A stretch of DNA of 64,000 bases from Kappaphycus alvarezii (taxonomy: Eukaryota > Rhodophyta > Florideophyceae > Gigartinales > Solieriaceae), in the NCBI GenBank assembly GCA_002205965.3, contig NADL03000501.1, forward strand, positions 1,240,001-1,304,000, in the 5' to 3' direction. Shown here in pieces: positions 32,305-45,600 of this stretch. Under the pieces are notes generated by a model. That model worked only from the letters and a program-made list of their open reading frames with translations, did not search any database and was not told where the DNA came from. Each line of letters begins with the position of its first letter. The first letter of the stretch is position 1. The translations under genes and the position numbers were made by a program.

Positions 32305-33889
32305 GGTTGTGGTTTAGATATGTAGATAATTCGGCTCAGTTGGTTGGCATGCGATGGTTCGATGCATCGGCCGACGCGAAGCAGCTGCTCTTTGTTTACT
32401 ATAAAGGAATTATGATAAGTTTATATTGGAAATGGCTTTTCGAGAACTAAATTGGTCTAATCTCATTCTGCACCAAACCTAATTTAGTTACCCAATCCAA
32501 TAGCAGTGATTGGTGTAGTGACATTCAAACTATAAATCGCTGAAATCCGAAACGGTGCACCGTACCACGAAACATCCATGATTGATGGTTTTGGAAAACA
32601 AAATTTTCTCATTTTTCCATAGGTTTTCGTTAAATACCGAAATCAAAAGTGGACCCAAGCGCAGTCACTGCGACAGGGTTCCAGTTGTTGCGGAACCGAA
32701 CCGGTATTTAGGGGTGGGTAGTCCCATACCGGACCGAAATTTTCGCTTTCGAGATAAAACGGTCCTAACCGGGACTAATCCATACAGATAAAGGAGAAAG
32801 AACTACATTTATCCTAGTAATGGACTGGACCAGAATGCCATCAATGACTCCGGGACCGTTCCGATTCGCTTATTATAATTTCAACTTTAAGTATGTTTGC
32901 AGTATGCAGGAGAAGAACATGAAGTACAGAAGTGCAATACGGTAAAGAGAGAAAACTTTCCGTGTTTTAATGATTAAAAAACAATTTCGTAAAGTACTAT
33001 ACAATGTGTATCGAATTTTGAATACAGCACTATAGTTGGTTTGTAATGCTAACGGTCGACCACATCGCATAGCTGGGTTGTAAGAGAAAAAGAGTGTTTT
33101 AAAAACGGTGTAAGGAAGGGGTAGCGAAAAAGGGCAAGCAAAGTGGAAGGGTATGAAGCCCCCTTGGGATGCCGTTGCAGTCCCGTATTTGAGTATTTGA
33201 ATAGGGCGAGCTGTTACAACGGTTGATTAGCACGATTCAAGAAAACCAGTCAAAAATCCCTTGTCCTCTTACCGACCCGATTGGATTGTGATAATTGCCT
33301 TATATAGACGTTCGTGTAAATATAAGACAGTAGATAGAGTACAAGATAGCCACTACATCGCCAAGCACACCATAAAATAGTATTGAAATGTTGAAATCTA
33401 ATGCACATGTCATTTCATTTGGCAATTCAGATCAGTTGTGGCTTGTGATTGGCCAAGGCGATTTTTACATTATGCACTATAAAAATTGCCCCTTAATTCG
33501 TCTAAAGCCATAAGAAACTTGATTTGGACAAATTAAACTATACCTCAATGAATTATTACAAAAAGTAAATAAATACCGCGCGTCCTGATTATCTTGAAAT
33601 TATCCGTTTCTCATTACATTAAAATTCATTAAATGGCATCAAATACGACCTAGACAGTTTCTTGGAGCAATACACCAAAAATTAGGCACAGGTGGATACT
33701 TCAATTTAAAAAAGACAGAAACGTAGATCTTTACGTGATATATACCTTGCAGTAGTATTCTCCGCGCTACCCGGAAATATTTTGGCTATATGTAGGTGCT
33801 TCATTCAACCTAAAACCTGGCTTTTCCTAATACTGAGCCCCAACATTTTTCGATTCACCTTAACCTTTCCCGCTCAAAATTTCAGGCAA
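32305..33889. other. Non-coding stretch with a possible hAT-like terminus
   Basis: No gene is supported. At about 32707-32735 TAGGGGTGGGTA followed by ACCGGACCGAAA resembles a hAT terminus, but no matching partner end was seen. The rest is AT-rich without long frames. Confidence 0.35.
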
Positions 33890-34210
33890 TATTAGAATCC
33901 CTTTCAATGACATGTGTATTCAGAATTTGCGTGCGAGTACATTTACTCCTCCTCCTTTGCCCTTCCTTGAAGAAAATGGGTATCCTCTTTCTTCGTTCCC
34001 AGATGAGAAACTAGATATCACACCAGATGCCATTTTGTCAGTGCCTCAGTGTCGAATTTGGATTGCACCGAAACCGATCGCTCAGGTGGAAGCGAAAGTG
34101 TAGATTAGCCGCAAAGATCCGCAGCAAATGACTTTGTGGGTTCTAGAGAGACATAAAAGACCCCTGGAACTGAATATCACCGTCATCGATATGGTGACGA
34201 AGAGGCGATA
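33890..34210 (+). pseudogene. Short coding-like remnant, unknown
   Basis: After a pyrimidine-rich tract and CAG, one frame reads NIRIPFNDMC, FTPPPLPFLEENGYP, ITPDAILSVPQCRIWIAPKP and a TAG. It then continues in the same frame as ISRKDPQQMTLWVLERHKRP to a further stop. The sequence looks protein-coding in composition but matches no family I know. It is either one exon of a small gene or a transposon remnant. Confidence 0.22.
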
Positions 34211-36178
34211 GAGGCAGGTGTGGATGAGGAGTGCTGTACACGTGGAATTGGGGACAATTTTTCACCTTTTGAATCCAGATGGGACAGTATTGTGAGGATT
34301 AAATTACAGTTTGATTAATTCTCAATTAAAGTAAAGGTTGGAAAATTGTCCTAAGTTTTTTTTTCATATTCCGCGTGCCATATTTTTAACAAAAAGTGGA
34401 ACGAGATACACGGGTGCAGTTTGGCAGGATTATAGTGCAGGGTACTCGAGATTGGCATCGACTTCGCCATATGGTGGCTTGTGTAGTTATCGTTACAGCA
34501 AACCAGCGAAATCTGGTAACCAAAAGCCAAGACACTGAGCTACAATGGTATCTCTGGGAATCTATAGTGACCAAACCCTGTTTTGCTAGCGATTTCTTCT
34601 TCCGTCACCCTTTCCTCCTCGATCTGATTTAACCCTCTCAGATTCATAAATTATATCCAAATCCAAGGCCTACAGAACATATATTTGATTGGTTATGCGA
34701 AATATCTTGGTCTAGGCATCAGAAATGTTGTTCGTGCCTCTACACTATTGCACAGGGTCGATTTCTCCCGTCTCAAAAAAATTCTCTCACTCATTTGACA
34801 GTTCGACGCAGCCTGTAATTGTTACCTCTGTGTAGAGTTGTGATGGTCTAGAAGAGTCTATATAAGATAAGTGCAAGAAGGGAGATGCAAGAAACTATTA
34901 GAGGCTAACGTCTTAGATAAGCAGTATGCCATGAGTTCAGCCCGATCGGCTGACTCTATCGTTGTAATTATCTCCGCATCCATGGACGAAGACGATACTT
35001 TAGCCTGCTGGGAGCTGTACTAGTCGATAGCGTGAAATATTTTAGAGTTCGGAAAGAATATTCCTGAGAAGTAACCATTTTGGGCTTAGGAAGATTTCAC
35101 TCGGCTCACGTCCGAGAATTCCAACTAATCTATTCTGTTACTGTTGAAGTTCTGAGTGGGATGTACTCTATATGTTATAATGGGATCAATTTTGCAAGTC
35201 TTGTGGAGCGCACGATTAGCTTCACTCAAGTGGTGCACTCTGAGATCAGAGTTCCATTGTTGCTAGTTGGTATATACAAATGCTGCAGGACTCGTTATAT
35301 CATGTCCGAGCTAATTGAGTTGCCCATCGAGTGCTTGGAATTGTTTCAATTCGTACAATGAGCATTTATTGTCTTGATTTTTTCTTCTATTTCGATCCAA
35401 TGGAAGTTTGGTAATGTTTTCCATTTATTCCTTCATGGAAATATTGATGTTTAATTTGCTTTCTTGAGATGTATGAAGTCTATTGAAACCCAGATTGGAC
35501 TCAGAGATGATTCTGTCAACCTTGAAAAGTATCGATAGTGCTTCATAGAAATATTAGATTATCTGTGGGGTTCTAGCAATTGAGAAATCGTCCACGACTT
35601 TTTCAACAACAAGAAGGAGATTTTCGGATGAATTTCTTTTCAAAAGTAATTAATTCATCTCAGATACGGTATTCCAGTCCATTATCGAACATCCAATATT
35701 CTATTGCGAGTTGTCAGACCCCGTGTGGTTCGACGAGGCCGTGTGCTGGGACAAGCAGCTTCAAGGTTGAGAAGCTTTTAAAAGTCCAGCCTCTCGGGAG
35801 GCAGACATACAAGCTCCGATTCAATATTACAGATTGAAGATATGCCCCAGAGATGTCTACCGTCGCTAGATAAAATTGAAGTATCGCTGCACCAGAATAA
35901 AAGATCTCTTGTAACAGTAAATTGAGCTGATATTGAGTCCTTGCGGATGAAACATTTTTCCATATCCTTATTACCGTGTGGGACCAATCTGCACTTCAAT
36001 TTCAACTTTTCGGATGCCCCATCAATTTGAATTTCAAAAGACAATGGAACGATATACGATTTGCATTTTCTGGGAGCTTCCGGAAGTCACCTTCGAGATG
36101 GTTTTTTTCCCTTTAAATTGTACTTTTTCTTCGCAATCGATTGGCTAATAAGCCACCTTCGTGCAATCGAAGCTATTA
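34211..36178. other. Non-coding stretch left of the Copia element
   Basis: Short frames only, the longest 93 codons (35080-35361, +), with no motif. Nothing else was recognised. Confidence 0.4.
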
Positions 36179-36617
36179 TGTTGGTGTAATTACTTTCTGT
36201 TTCCTCTTCTGACAGCTTACAGCTATTAAAGAGGCTTACAGACGCCTTTCACTGTACATTACTGCGCAACCTAGAGCTTGACTGTTTTGGTTTTTCATTG
36301 TACCGTGCTGTAACCTTGAGCTGATCTTCTTTAGATCATCTCAGGCAGGTTTAGGGTTAGCCTCCCACCGTCGTCTACATAGTCTCTGGAAACTTCCTTC
36401 GGTCACCCAGAAGGACCAGTTGACTCGCCTCGAGGTCTGTATAAGCCCTGGTCGCCCTCCATGTTCTGTTTGAGTAAAGTGCCTCACCACCTTCTCTCTT
36501 CTCAACGCCCTTCCATGGACCCCCACTCCTTCTTTTCCAGAACTCTCTCTCCCACTATCCTTCTCTCGATCCCTCCTTCTCTCTTTCCTTCGCTCCATCT
36601 AGTCCTTCCCTCTATCA
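36179..36617 (+). repeat. 5' LTR of the Copia element
   Basis: 439 bp, TGTTGGTGTAATTAC to CCCTCTATCA. It carries a TATA-like TGTATAAG at about 36439, just after CTCGCCTCGAGG, and a long CT-rich tail. These fit the U3 promoter and the R/U5 region. Confidence 0.9.
36437..36446 (+). promoter_or_regulatory. Candidate TATA box in the 5' LTR
   Basis: TGTATAAG lies about 180 bp before the LTR end and is positionally matched by CTACATAAAC in the 3' LTR and CTATATTG in the truncated LTR. It would set the start of the genomic RNA. Confidence 0.45.
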
Positions 36618-36633
36618 GGTTATGGACCCAGGC
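36618..36633 (+). other. Primer-binding site complementary to the initiator tRNA-Met anticodon arm
   Basis: GGTTATGGACCCAGGC begins directly after the 5' LTR. Its complement reads CTGGGTCCATAACC, the anticodon stem-loop of an initiator tRNA-Met with CAT as anticodon. Drosophila copia is known to prime from an internal position of this tRNA, not from the 3' CCA end, and this site has the same form. Confidence 0.7.
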
Positions 36634-37939
36634 CTCTAACGCTGCTCAACGACTTACGTCTTCTTCGGTACTCTACCCTACACTCCGTATATGGGAGGAA
36701 AAAAAACTCCGCGCAGGCTAAGGTGAAATAAGCTGCTTTTGGTTTGTGCTTGATCTTTTCGTCGTGTCTTCATTATCTACTCACTTCTTTCTTGTGGCCT
36801 GTCTAACGTTTTTCGTTTCTGCACTACATCCCTCGGTTTTTTTGCGGCCTGTCCTCGTCCTACATCTTTGCACCACAGAACACAGTTTATCTTGCGGCCC
36901 TACTTCTTCCCGTTGCTACCGTCTCTGTGCTATATACCTAGGATTGTTTCACGGCCCGTGGCTCGTTTCAACGGTAAGTCCAAACAATCTCGCACTCCTT
37001 CTTTCTGTATCCACCCACTCTACTGCCTTAGACCCCGCCTAACCTCGGAACTACTTTCCTCCATTGGTCATCTGTCGTTACGTCTTTCGTCGCGGCGTCG
37101 AGATCGTCTCAGACGATCCTGTCGTTCGCAAGCTCTGCTCGATTTACAAGAATACCATCGCCCCAAGTGTCGCTTCATCGAAGACTCAGCCATCGAGTCA
37201 ACGGAGAGGGTGGAGACGCCTCCGCTACCGCTACCACTCCAGACGTAGTTTTCATTCCTCCTTCTCCTCCTCCGAAGAAATATTTTCTTCTGCATATCCT
37301 TTCCCTTGCAAAGAAGAAGAATGTTACCGGAAATTCTTCGAAGAATCCCATTAAACTTCGGTCGAAGCCCATTCCTGTGTCATCTACTCGCATCAAGAAG
37401 GCCACATAAGGACGTTGGAACACCAAGCCGGATGCTTCCGTCAAAACGTTTTCTTTGATTTCTCCGTCTCCGCTTTTGCTCCTTCGACTTCAGTTCAGCC
37501 GACTACGTCTCCAGGTACTCTCTCTCAGTCCCTTATATCGCCTGCTGCTCCACCTCCTGCATATGCTCCTCCACCTGCAAGGGTTACGACTTCTGTATCC
37601 TTTGAACCTCTCTCTTTGGCTCCTCTTCCCCTCGCTCCTATTCCTCGATCTTCATTTCCTGTCCCGGCCACCAAACCGAATGATTCCTTCCTTGTTTGAG
37701 ATCTTTTCCAGCTAAAGTGTCTAGACCAAAGTAGTTCGAGCAGCACAGAGGAGGTAAGAGGTGTCGGAACCGCACCGAGAGGAGAACATCCACTTCTCCC
37801 TGTGTCTGCTGCGATCGCTAGTTCCAGAAAAGGTACGACCGCGACAAACACATCCAGCGCAGAAATAATTAGACTGCATCTGAGATCACTGTGTACCTTC
37901 TTCGCTCAATCACAGTTTCTAATCACTGTACTGCATTAA

Positions 37940-40900
37940 GTCATGCATTCCTCTGGAGTTCGTGTCGACAGTCTCGAAAAGCTCTGCGATGACAACTTAC
38001 ACATCTGGAAGTCCCAAGTGCAGCTATTACTCTAATTATAGAGGGTGACGACCACCTCATAGGAGATCTTCCAGAGGCTTCCTCAATAGTATACTCCTCA
38101 TGGAATAAAGCAGATTTTAAGGCACGCCCATTTATCGGATTGACTCTCTCTGATACAAATCTCGAGTAGGTACATCATGCCAGCACCGCCAAAGTCATGT
38201 GATCTCTCATTTACGACATCTCTGAATAATACTATTTTTAAACAATTTAGCTGCGACTCGTCGATCCTACACGGCAAAGATGAAATAAAACTATAATATA
38301 CTTCCGTTTACCTATAATTCGTCCGCTTGTAGCCACTCTGAAGGAGATGTCGGTCAAAGTAGAGGATATTGAGATGGCCACGGCCTTTATAAATGGGCGT
38401 CCGGGTCTTTTTGGCAGTCTCAGCTCAGCACTTGATGCTGCACACAATAATGACGTCAAACTTTTGTTTGAATTCTTCCAGAGTCGATGCCATCAGGAGG
38501 AACAGCATCATGCTCAACATGAACATGATGCCTTGAATTCCTCGTAATCTGCAGCACTTCTAGTAAAAGAATATTCGAAATTCAAGCGAGATCACCCTAC
38601 ACAAATTTGTATATAGTGCGGAAAACATTGCGACAGCACTCGCTGCTTTAAAAAGTACCCTCACCTCGCTTCTGTTGGCCATCCTGCTCTAAATTGTCTA
38701 CATAAGTCCCTTGTTGGCGTAAATGAACTTGTAGCCTCACAGGAACGTATCATTGAAGAAGAATGCAAGGAACTTGTATTTCTACTTAACATCTCTGAAG
38801 GTCCAAATTTGGCTCACTCAAATAATACTCTTTACGTTAAAACAGGATCTACTCTGGGTGGCAGTAGTATCGAGAGTTCCAGCTGTCTACTCATTCTCTT
38901 CGAACAGACGAATGTTGCACGACAGACAATTGGCGCAACAACCTCACTTTCAAATGGTTATGTTATTGATTCTGGATGCACTTCGTATGTGACGCATGAT
39001 CGCTAAGGTTTCACTATTTACAATACCTCTTCATTCCCTTCAGCACTGGATCTAGGAGCAGACTCCTCAGCGCTCATCGATGGATCAAGATATATAATCC
39101 TAACTCTTCAAAAAAGTGGCGCGACAGTCAAATTTATGCTGAAGAAATTTCTGCACGTTCCGAGCTTACGCTGTCAAAATTTTCAGTACATTCTATGTCA
39201 AATAGAGGGATCAGCTCTCATTTCGATCACAAGGGAGTGTCTCTCGTCAGTGGTACAAACGGCTCTACGCTTGCAACTGGAACACTTATTAATGGTTTAT
39301 ATATATTAAAAACGGCCCAGGACTCATCAACGCCTGCTTTCTCAGATGTCTCCATGCTAATTTCTCTTTCAACATGGTACGAACGACTAGCACATGTCAA
39401 CACCGGTGCCATTAAGTCAATGGTCACAAATGGGACCGTACACGGCTTTAAGCTCAAAGACTCAAACGAAAATGACTCTTGCTTTGTTTGTATCCTTGGA
39501 AAGTCGCATCGTGTCCCGATTCCTAAGACAAGGGATACTCGCTCTACAAGGCTCCTTGAGGTAGTTCACGGAGATATTTTGGGACCTGTAGAAACTCCTT
39601 CGCTTGGCGGCGCAAGGTTTGTTGTATCATTTAGTGGCGAATAATCCAAATGGACGATCGTCTACACTTTGACGCACAAGTCAGAGGTTCTGTAATCTTT
39701 CAAAAAGTACAAGGAACTCGCAGAAAAACACACTAGTCGATCTCTAATAAAACTTCACGTTCATGAATTTCATAACAATTATCCCGCTCCGGAAGAGGAC
39801 CCTCTCCTCCTCAAAGCATTACAATCTAACAATGGCTGCTATTATATCTCTTCCTTTTTCAAGTATTTCCTCTCCTTAGAAGGTATTCAACATCAGCTCA
39901 CGGTATCACACACGCCTCAGCAAAATGTTTTTGCTGAACGATTGAATAGCACACTTCTCAACTTTTTCCGCTCGGTGTTGCATAATGTGAGTCTTACCAA
40001 ACACTTCTGGGCAGAGGCTCTCTCCACCGCTGTTTATTTTATGAACGGAATAACCTCCAGCTATATACCAGACAACTCTACCCCATATTTTCATTCGAAC
40101 CGGGCAACTCTAAATATATTGCATCTGCGAGTATTCGTATCACAATGCTGATATGAAATCCCTAGAAAAGACCCTAAAAGCTGGATTCGAGGTCAAGGGA
40201 AGCCCTTATGATGGGTTAATCCTTGAAAAATAAAGGTTACAAGCTTTGGGATATCGAGGCAGAGAAACAGGTTTGTATCTCGAGACGAAATATTCATTGA
40301 GTCTTGAAATTCAGAAGTTCAATGTACTACAGAAGACCTCGAAGAGTATTCCGAACAAGACCGTTTCCCAGCTGAAGACAATTCCTCATTGGGAGAAATT
40401 TCCACACAGTCCCCTACAGCGCAAGATACTGAAGAAGTAAAAGTGTCCCCGGAAAATGACAATCATACTTCACTTCAGGATGAATCCTATCTAGTAATCC
40501 CTCGCAGCTCATCTAGAATATCTAGGAAGCCAAGTGAGTGGTGTGTTCCTAGCCTGATTTATCTCTTATTGCTGATACTGCATCGACCTCCGTCGGCATC
40601 CCTTCTTCGTACGAAGACGCTACTCCTCCCGAGAACATCGATTTCTGGATGCCTGGAATCAAGAAAGAAGAAGACTCCATTAGAGAAAATGGAACTCTCA
40701 AACTTTTCCATGGAAGCCAGCAATATACGTAATTCCTTATCGCTACCTATTCCGCTTGAAACCGTAAGTTGGCCCGAAAGTCCGCATCGTCGCCAAGAGA
40801 TTTAGGAAGGTCCCTGGATTGAAATACAACGACACGCATGCTCCTGTAGTTTCTCTGTCTGTTATCCGCATATTTCTTTGTTTGATAAATATCCCCGACC

Positions 40901-42070
40901 TCTAATGTGATCAAATGGACGTGGTGACCGCATTCCTTAACGGATGTTTGGAGGAGGAGCTATGTATATGGAATCTCTATCCGTCTTTCGTGATGCAAAC
41001 AATCCTGATCAAGTTTGAAGACTTCTAAAAGCCTTGTATGGGCTGAAGCACGCCCCACGTCAATAGTATGCCAAAATACACTATTTTCAACCTCAATTCT
41101 TCGATTCGAGAGCAACTCACATGAACCATGCCTTTATGTATCTAGGCATGGTAACTAAGTCTCAACAATCGTGCTATACGTCGATGATATTTTGACTGCT
41201 GGATCCAATAGAGCTTGATTGGAAAGATTGAAACCTGAGTTGAAGATACACTTTAAGATGGAACATTTTGGTCTTGTCAAAGAGTTTCTGGGAATCCAGG
41301 TTGTTCGTCATTGTTCAAAAAGGACTTTGCACAGTTCCCACGCTTCTTACACGGAGAAAGTACTCAAAAGTTTCAAAATGGGTGACTCAAAGCCCGTAGA
41401 AACTCCTATGGTGCTTTCAGATGGGGACAAAAGCGAGCAAAAGGACAGGTAACTTCTTTCTTCGATACCGTCTCTCTCCGCAATTGGTAGCCTCATGTAT
41501 CAAATGATATGCATTTGTCCAGACATTGGCTTTACAGTTGGAAAACTTTCGCCTCCCTGCGAAAGGCTTTAGGTGAGTTACTGGAAAGCAGTAAAGCGAG
41601 TGTATCGCTACCTCAAGGAAACCTTGAATCTTGTTATTTGTTACGGACCCTTTTCTGCCGCTACGATTATCGATTAAAGCGAATCCGATTGGGCAGGCTG
41701 TCGCTCAACTTGCAAATAAACCGAAATTTTTGTCTTCATGATGTCTGGAGGGCCTTTCTCATGGCGCTCCAAGAAGCAAGGACGTGTCTCCCTGTCTTCC
41801 TGTGGAGCAGAACATGTCTCGCTCTGCACTGATTCTAAGAAAACCATTTGGCTCTCCAATCTCCTCTCTGATGTTACGGTGGCAAAACATCCCACACCGA
41901 TTTCAATCTTCGCTGATAACTCAGGATCGATTAGTTCTGCCAAGAACCAGTCCATCGACGACCGAAATAAGCATATTGATATTTGGTACCACTTCATTCG
42001 TGAGACATTAGCCGGAAAGCAGATCCGGATATATCATTGCCGAACCGAAGATCAAGTTTCCGACATCTGA
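37940..42070 (+). pseudogene. Decayed Copia gag-pol
   Basis: In order: a Gag start with LEKLCDDNLHIWKSQVQLLL (about 37960-38030); a zinc-knuckle remnant CGKHCDSTRC (about 38616-38645); protease active site YVIDSGCTSYVTHD (about 38960-39000); pre-integrase and zinc region WYERLAHVNTGAIKSM to CFVCILGKSHR (39375-39510); and integrase core with VHGDILGPV. The block normally reading DNG reads QSNNG (about 39825), and TPQQNVFAERLN retains the Glu. Next comes RT with QMDVVTAFLNG (about 40917), YGLKHAPR and LYVDDIL (41175-41195), then RNase H with PFSWRSKKQGRVSLSS and KHIDIWYHFIRE (41738-42070). Several stops and frameshifts, plus the Asp-to-Asn change, make it non-functional. A proline-rich frame (about 37455-37700) lies before gag. 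Confidence 0.88.
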
Positions 42071-42200
42071 AAAAGCCATTGTTTCGAGTTAAGTTTCTGA
42101 AGTTTCGACGTGAGATGGGCATCGTTCTTCCTAGCTTTCCCAATTCGTTTTGTATTATTTTTTCAGGTTGATGGGGCACTATTGTGGTCAGTTATAGTTT

Positions 42201-42209
42201 GAAGGGGCG
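42201..42209 (+). other. Polypurine tract of the Copia element
   Basis: GAAGGGGCG lies immediately before the TGTTAG start of the 3' LTR, the normal position of the plus-strand primer. Confidence 0.75.
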
Positions 42210-42647
42210 TGTTAGTGTAATTACTTTCAATCGCCTTTGCTGACAGCTTACAGCTAGCAAGGAGGCTTACAGGCTTCTTTTACTGTAGTTTGCCATAAAA
42301 CCTAGGACCTGACCTTTACGCTTATGCACTGTACAGTGCTGTAAGCTTGAGCTGATCTTCATTAGATCAGCTCAAGAAGGATTAGGGTTACCCTCCCACT
42401 GTCGTCTACATGGCTTCTGGAAACTTCTTTCGATCGTCCGGAAGCACCAGTCGGCTCGCCTCGAGGACTACATAAACCCCGGTCTCCCTCCCTGTTCCGT
42501 CTGAGTAATGTCCCTCACCACATTCTCTCCTCTCAACTCTCTTTCTTTGTCCCTCAATCACTCTCTCTCACACTCTCCCTTTCACTCTACTTCTCTCGTT
42601 CCTTCCTTCTACCTCTCCCTCGCTCCGTCTCTTCCTTCCCTCTATCA
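42210..42647 (+). repeat. 3' LTR of the Copia element
   Basis: 438 bp, TGTTAGTGTAATTAC to CCCTCTATCA. It is collinear with the 5' LTR and carries many substitutions relative to it. Confidence 0.9.
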
Positions 42648-45600
42648 ATTTCTTACTTAATTTCAGGATACTAATAGTGTATTAAAATACTTCAAAATGT
42701 CTTGATATATTTTTCAAAAATAAATGAAGATTCATTTCATTATTATTAATCATCGACAATCCAAACCATTAACTCATAATATTCTCTTTACAGAAATTAT
42801 TCTGTTTTTCGCTAGATCAGGTAAAACGTATTTGTAGTAACTAGCAGCAAATAAGTCCGTCACTTAGAAATCATTATGATTTGACCTTTATCAAACTAAA
42901 GTAGCATCTCAAAGTACCTAATGTAGAGTCCAGAGACTCTAAGAGCGAGTTCAGAGACTCTAAGAACGTTTAATAATACCAAGTAAAGAGCCCTAACTCC
43001 ATTAATGCAATAATAAGGTCTGCTTTACAAAAAAACCCACCGGTTTGGCAGGTAGGAGAGCGGAAACACATATGATTTATTTCTTCAATTCAGATTTGTT
43101 ATGCTTTTAAACGCATGGATGAAACCTAAATTGAATTATTTTTGTTTAAATTTAAGAAATGTTAACTATTTACTGTCCCGTGACTTGTCTCGGGAAATTT
43201 TAGTCGACCTGCAGTTCCGTAAAAGTCAATATTGCTCCAATTATTGCCAAAGTAATTTTAATTAAATGCAGTAGAATTTATCTAAAAATTGAATAAATAT
43301 TTATACGTAAATTTTAGTTGAATTATAAACTAGAAACTGGACTAGAAATTATTATAATGCACAGTAAAGGTTTAATTTTTGAATATTCTAGTTTTGGAAA
43401 GAAAAATAAACTTGCTGATTTCGAGAAAAGATCAGGTCACAGCAGTTGCCATTGGAGAGATATTTTCATTTAAAACCACGTTTTTGAAATGAAAATACAT
43501 GTTGAAATCATTTTCAAAGACATAAATTTGAGGAATGTAAGAATTATATCTTTTATAGATTCATTCATGGCTTCACTAAATGTTATCTGTTACTCAGACA
43601 CCCTCACGTATATTTCAATTACGCTACACTTCCATTTCTTCAACGAATATACTTATTTTGAAGTAAATCATCTGTTTAGACGAAGAAAACAGTTTCCAAA
43701 ATAAATGAATTGTATGAATTCATACTTTTTTTGCAAGAACATCGTAGTTATTAGATGTATCTGATAATTTAAACTGCTAGTTTACTTCCTTTACTAAATA
43801 TGAAGAAGTCAGTAAGGCACTTTGATTAAAGCACTGTATCTTTCATTGGTAGCAATAATTTTCAGATGAATCTCGTACTGGCCCTGCAATTTTCAATTTG
43901 AGCACGCCTGAATATTAGTAGACGATAGTATTATTACTGAACATTTTCATTGAGAAAACGTCCGGTGTGTAATATATGATATAAGAAATGAATGTTAATT
44001 CCCGTCGTAATAGCCGCCTTAATGGAAATTTTATAATACATCTTTCTTAATAAACTTTCAGAGGAGTAATAGGCCTCATTAGATTTCTTCGGGTATGTTT
44101 TTATTCTTTTATTTAGATAAACCGGAAGAACCGTATTAATTTAGACATTTCAAGAATTGGCGTAGGCAAAATACCTCTGCAAAAATAAGCTCACTTTTTC
44201 TAGTTTCTTTTTCCTTTGTGAATCTTTTCTCCTATAAAAATATGATGTTCTGGTAAATTTGTAAATCATCTTCGTACAGCATCCTAATGAGACTCAAATT
44301 TCACTACATTAAATTTTATATTCCTTGTCTCAAAGTTATTCAAAAAAACCATAGTAAATATTGTGATGTAAGTTTTAATCAATACATTACATGCGTATTT
44401 CCATGCGTTCATCATTTTTCTACAAATGTAATTCATCGGGATGCAGAAAATTATGTCTGCAGTAGTCCAATTTGCCTGAACCAATTCTATATGAATGACT
44501 AAAACAAAATAAAACATTATTCCATGAGAAGTATTTCTTTCTCGATTGGATGCTTTAATTTCCCGAAAAATGATACAAATATAGCCTGAGTTGCATCCTT
44601 CTCGTGTCTTACTTTTATAAAAAAAACCGCCGCCTGGACTCTTCGAAACCAAATAGGCTTAAATTTGGTCTGATCTCCCAAAAATGCGACTTTTGTTTGG
44701 CCTCCTGGACCTGTGCCTTTTTTCTTTCCCTTTTTACATTCATCCATAATTTTAAAACTCTCGGTTAAGATGTTTAGGTGCACCCGTGTGATGTTATTTC
44801 CATTTATCTTCTCTGGTTACATTGAGTGAGTATTAATGCACTCTTTCCCCTAACTGAACGAACCTTCAACAATTTACGTAGCAATATTTTCATGTTTTCT
44901 AATTTAAAGTTCAAAAAGAGCTTTCTCAACATAATTGAGGAAATCTTTTTCACGCTGCGTTTAAAAAAGCCGCTTTCTCTGAACAACTTTATTTTGTATT
45001 TTTTTAATCGTTTCTGATTGCATTGGACAATTTCAAATTTTTATACAATACAACGATAAAATTATACAAACAATAGATCCCAGTTATTCCAAAGAAAAAT
45101 TAACGGAGGAAGCAAAAAATTGAAAAAGACACACAATAATTTCACAGACTTCGGCATTACTCACATGAATTTCTGTGTATGATTTTGTTCGCTATATGAA
45201 TACTTTCTTTTTTTCTAAATAACAATATAAGACATATTTCCGATTATATACTCGATTTGCGCTGGGAATATGTTTTGTAACAATTAGTGCGGAGACAAAA
45301 GAAGAGAAAGATGTATCTTTAATGGGACATTTTTCGTGTAAGGGAGATTTTTGGGATCTTTTGGGATCAAGTAATGGTAAAAGGGTAGAAACTATATTCT
45401 TTGTATCTGAGAAGTAAATGTGGCTCTTTTTGCTCATTATATCCCATTATATTCCATGAGAACTGTCAAAAAGGCTCCCTTTCGCGAGATTTGATGTGTT
45501 CTAAACAGAAATTTCTGACTATTCCAAGCTTTCACGCAGTAATGGCCGACTTTCAACTCTGCAAGCCTCTATTTATTGTAACAATGGTTTTGAGTGTATA

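Larger units (their letters stand above)
36179..42647 (+). mobile_element. Full-length but dead Ty1/Copia LTR retrotransposon
   Basis: The element is 6469 bp and has two clearly related LTRs (36179-36617 and 42210-42647), each starting TGTT and ending CTATCA. A primer-binding site follows the 5' LTR and a purine tract precedes the 3' LTR. The order gag, protease, integrase, reverse transcriptase, RNase H is that of Copia, not Gypsy. The LTRs differ at many positions and the coding region has numerous stops and frameshifts, so insertion is old. The flanking 5-mers (TATTA and ATTTC) do not match, so the target duplication has decayed or the element is a recombinant. A truncated LTR of the same family lies at 3916-4222. 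Confidence 0.92.

Noticed and set aside
32700-32740. hAT-like terminus TAGGGGTGGGTA
   Set aside because: Only one end is visible; no inverted partner, 8-bp duplication or transposase was found nearby.
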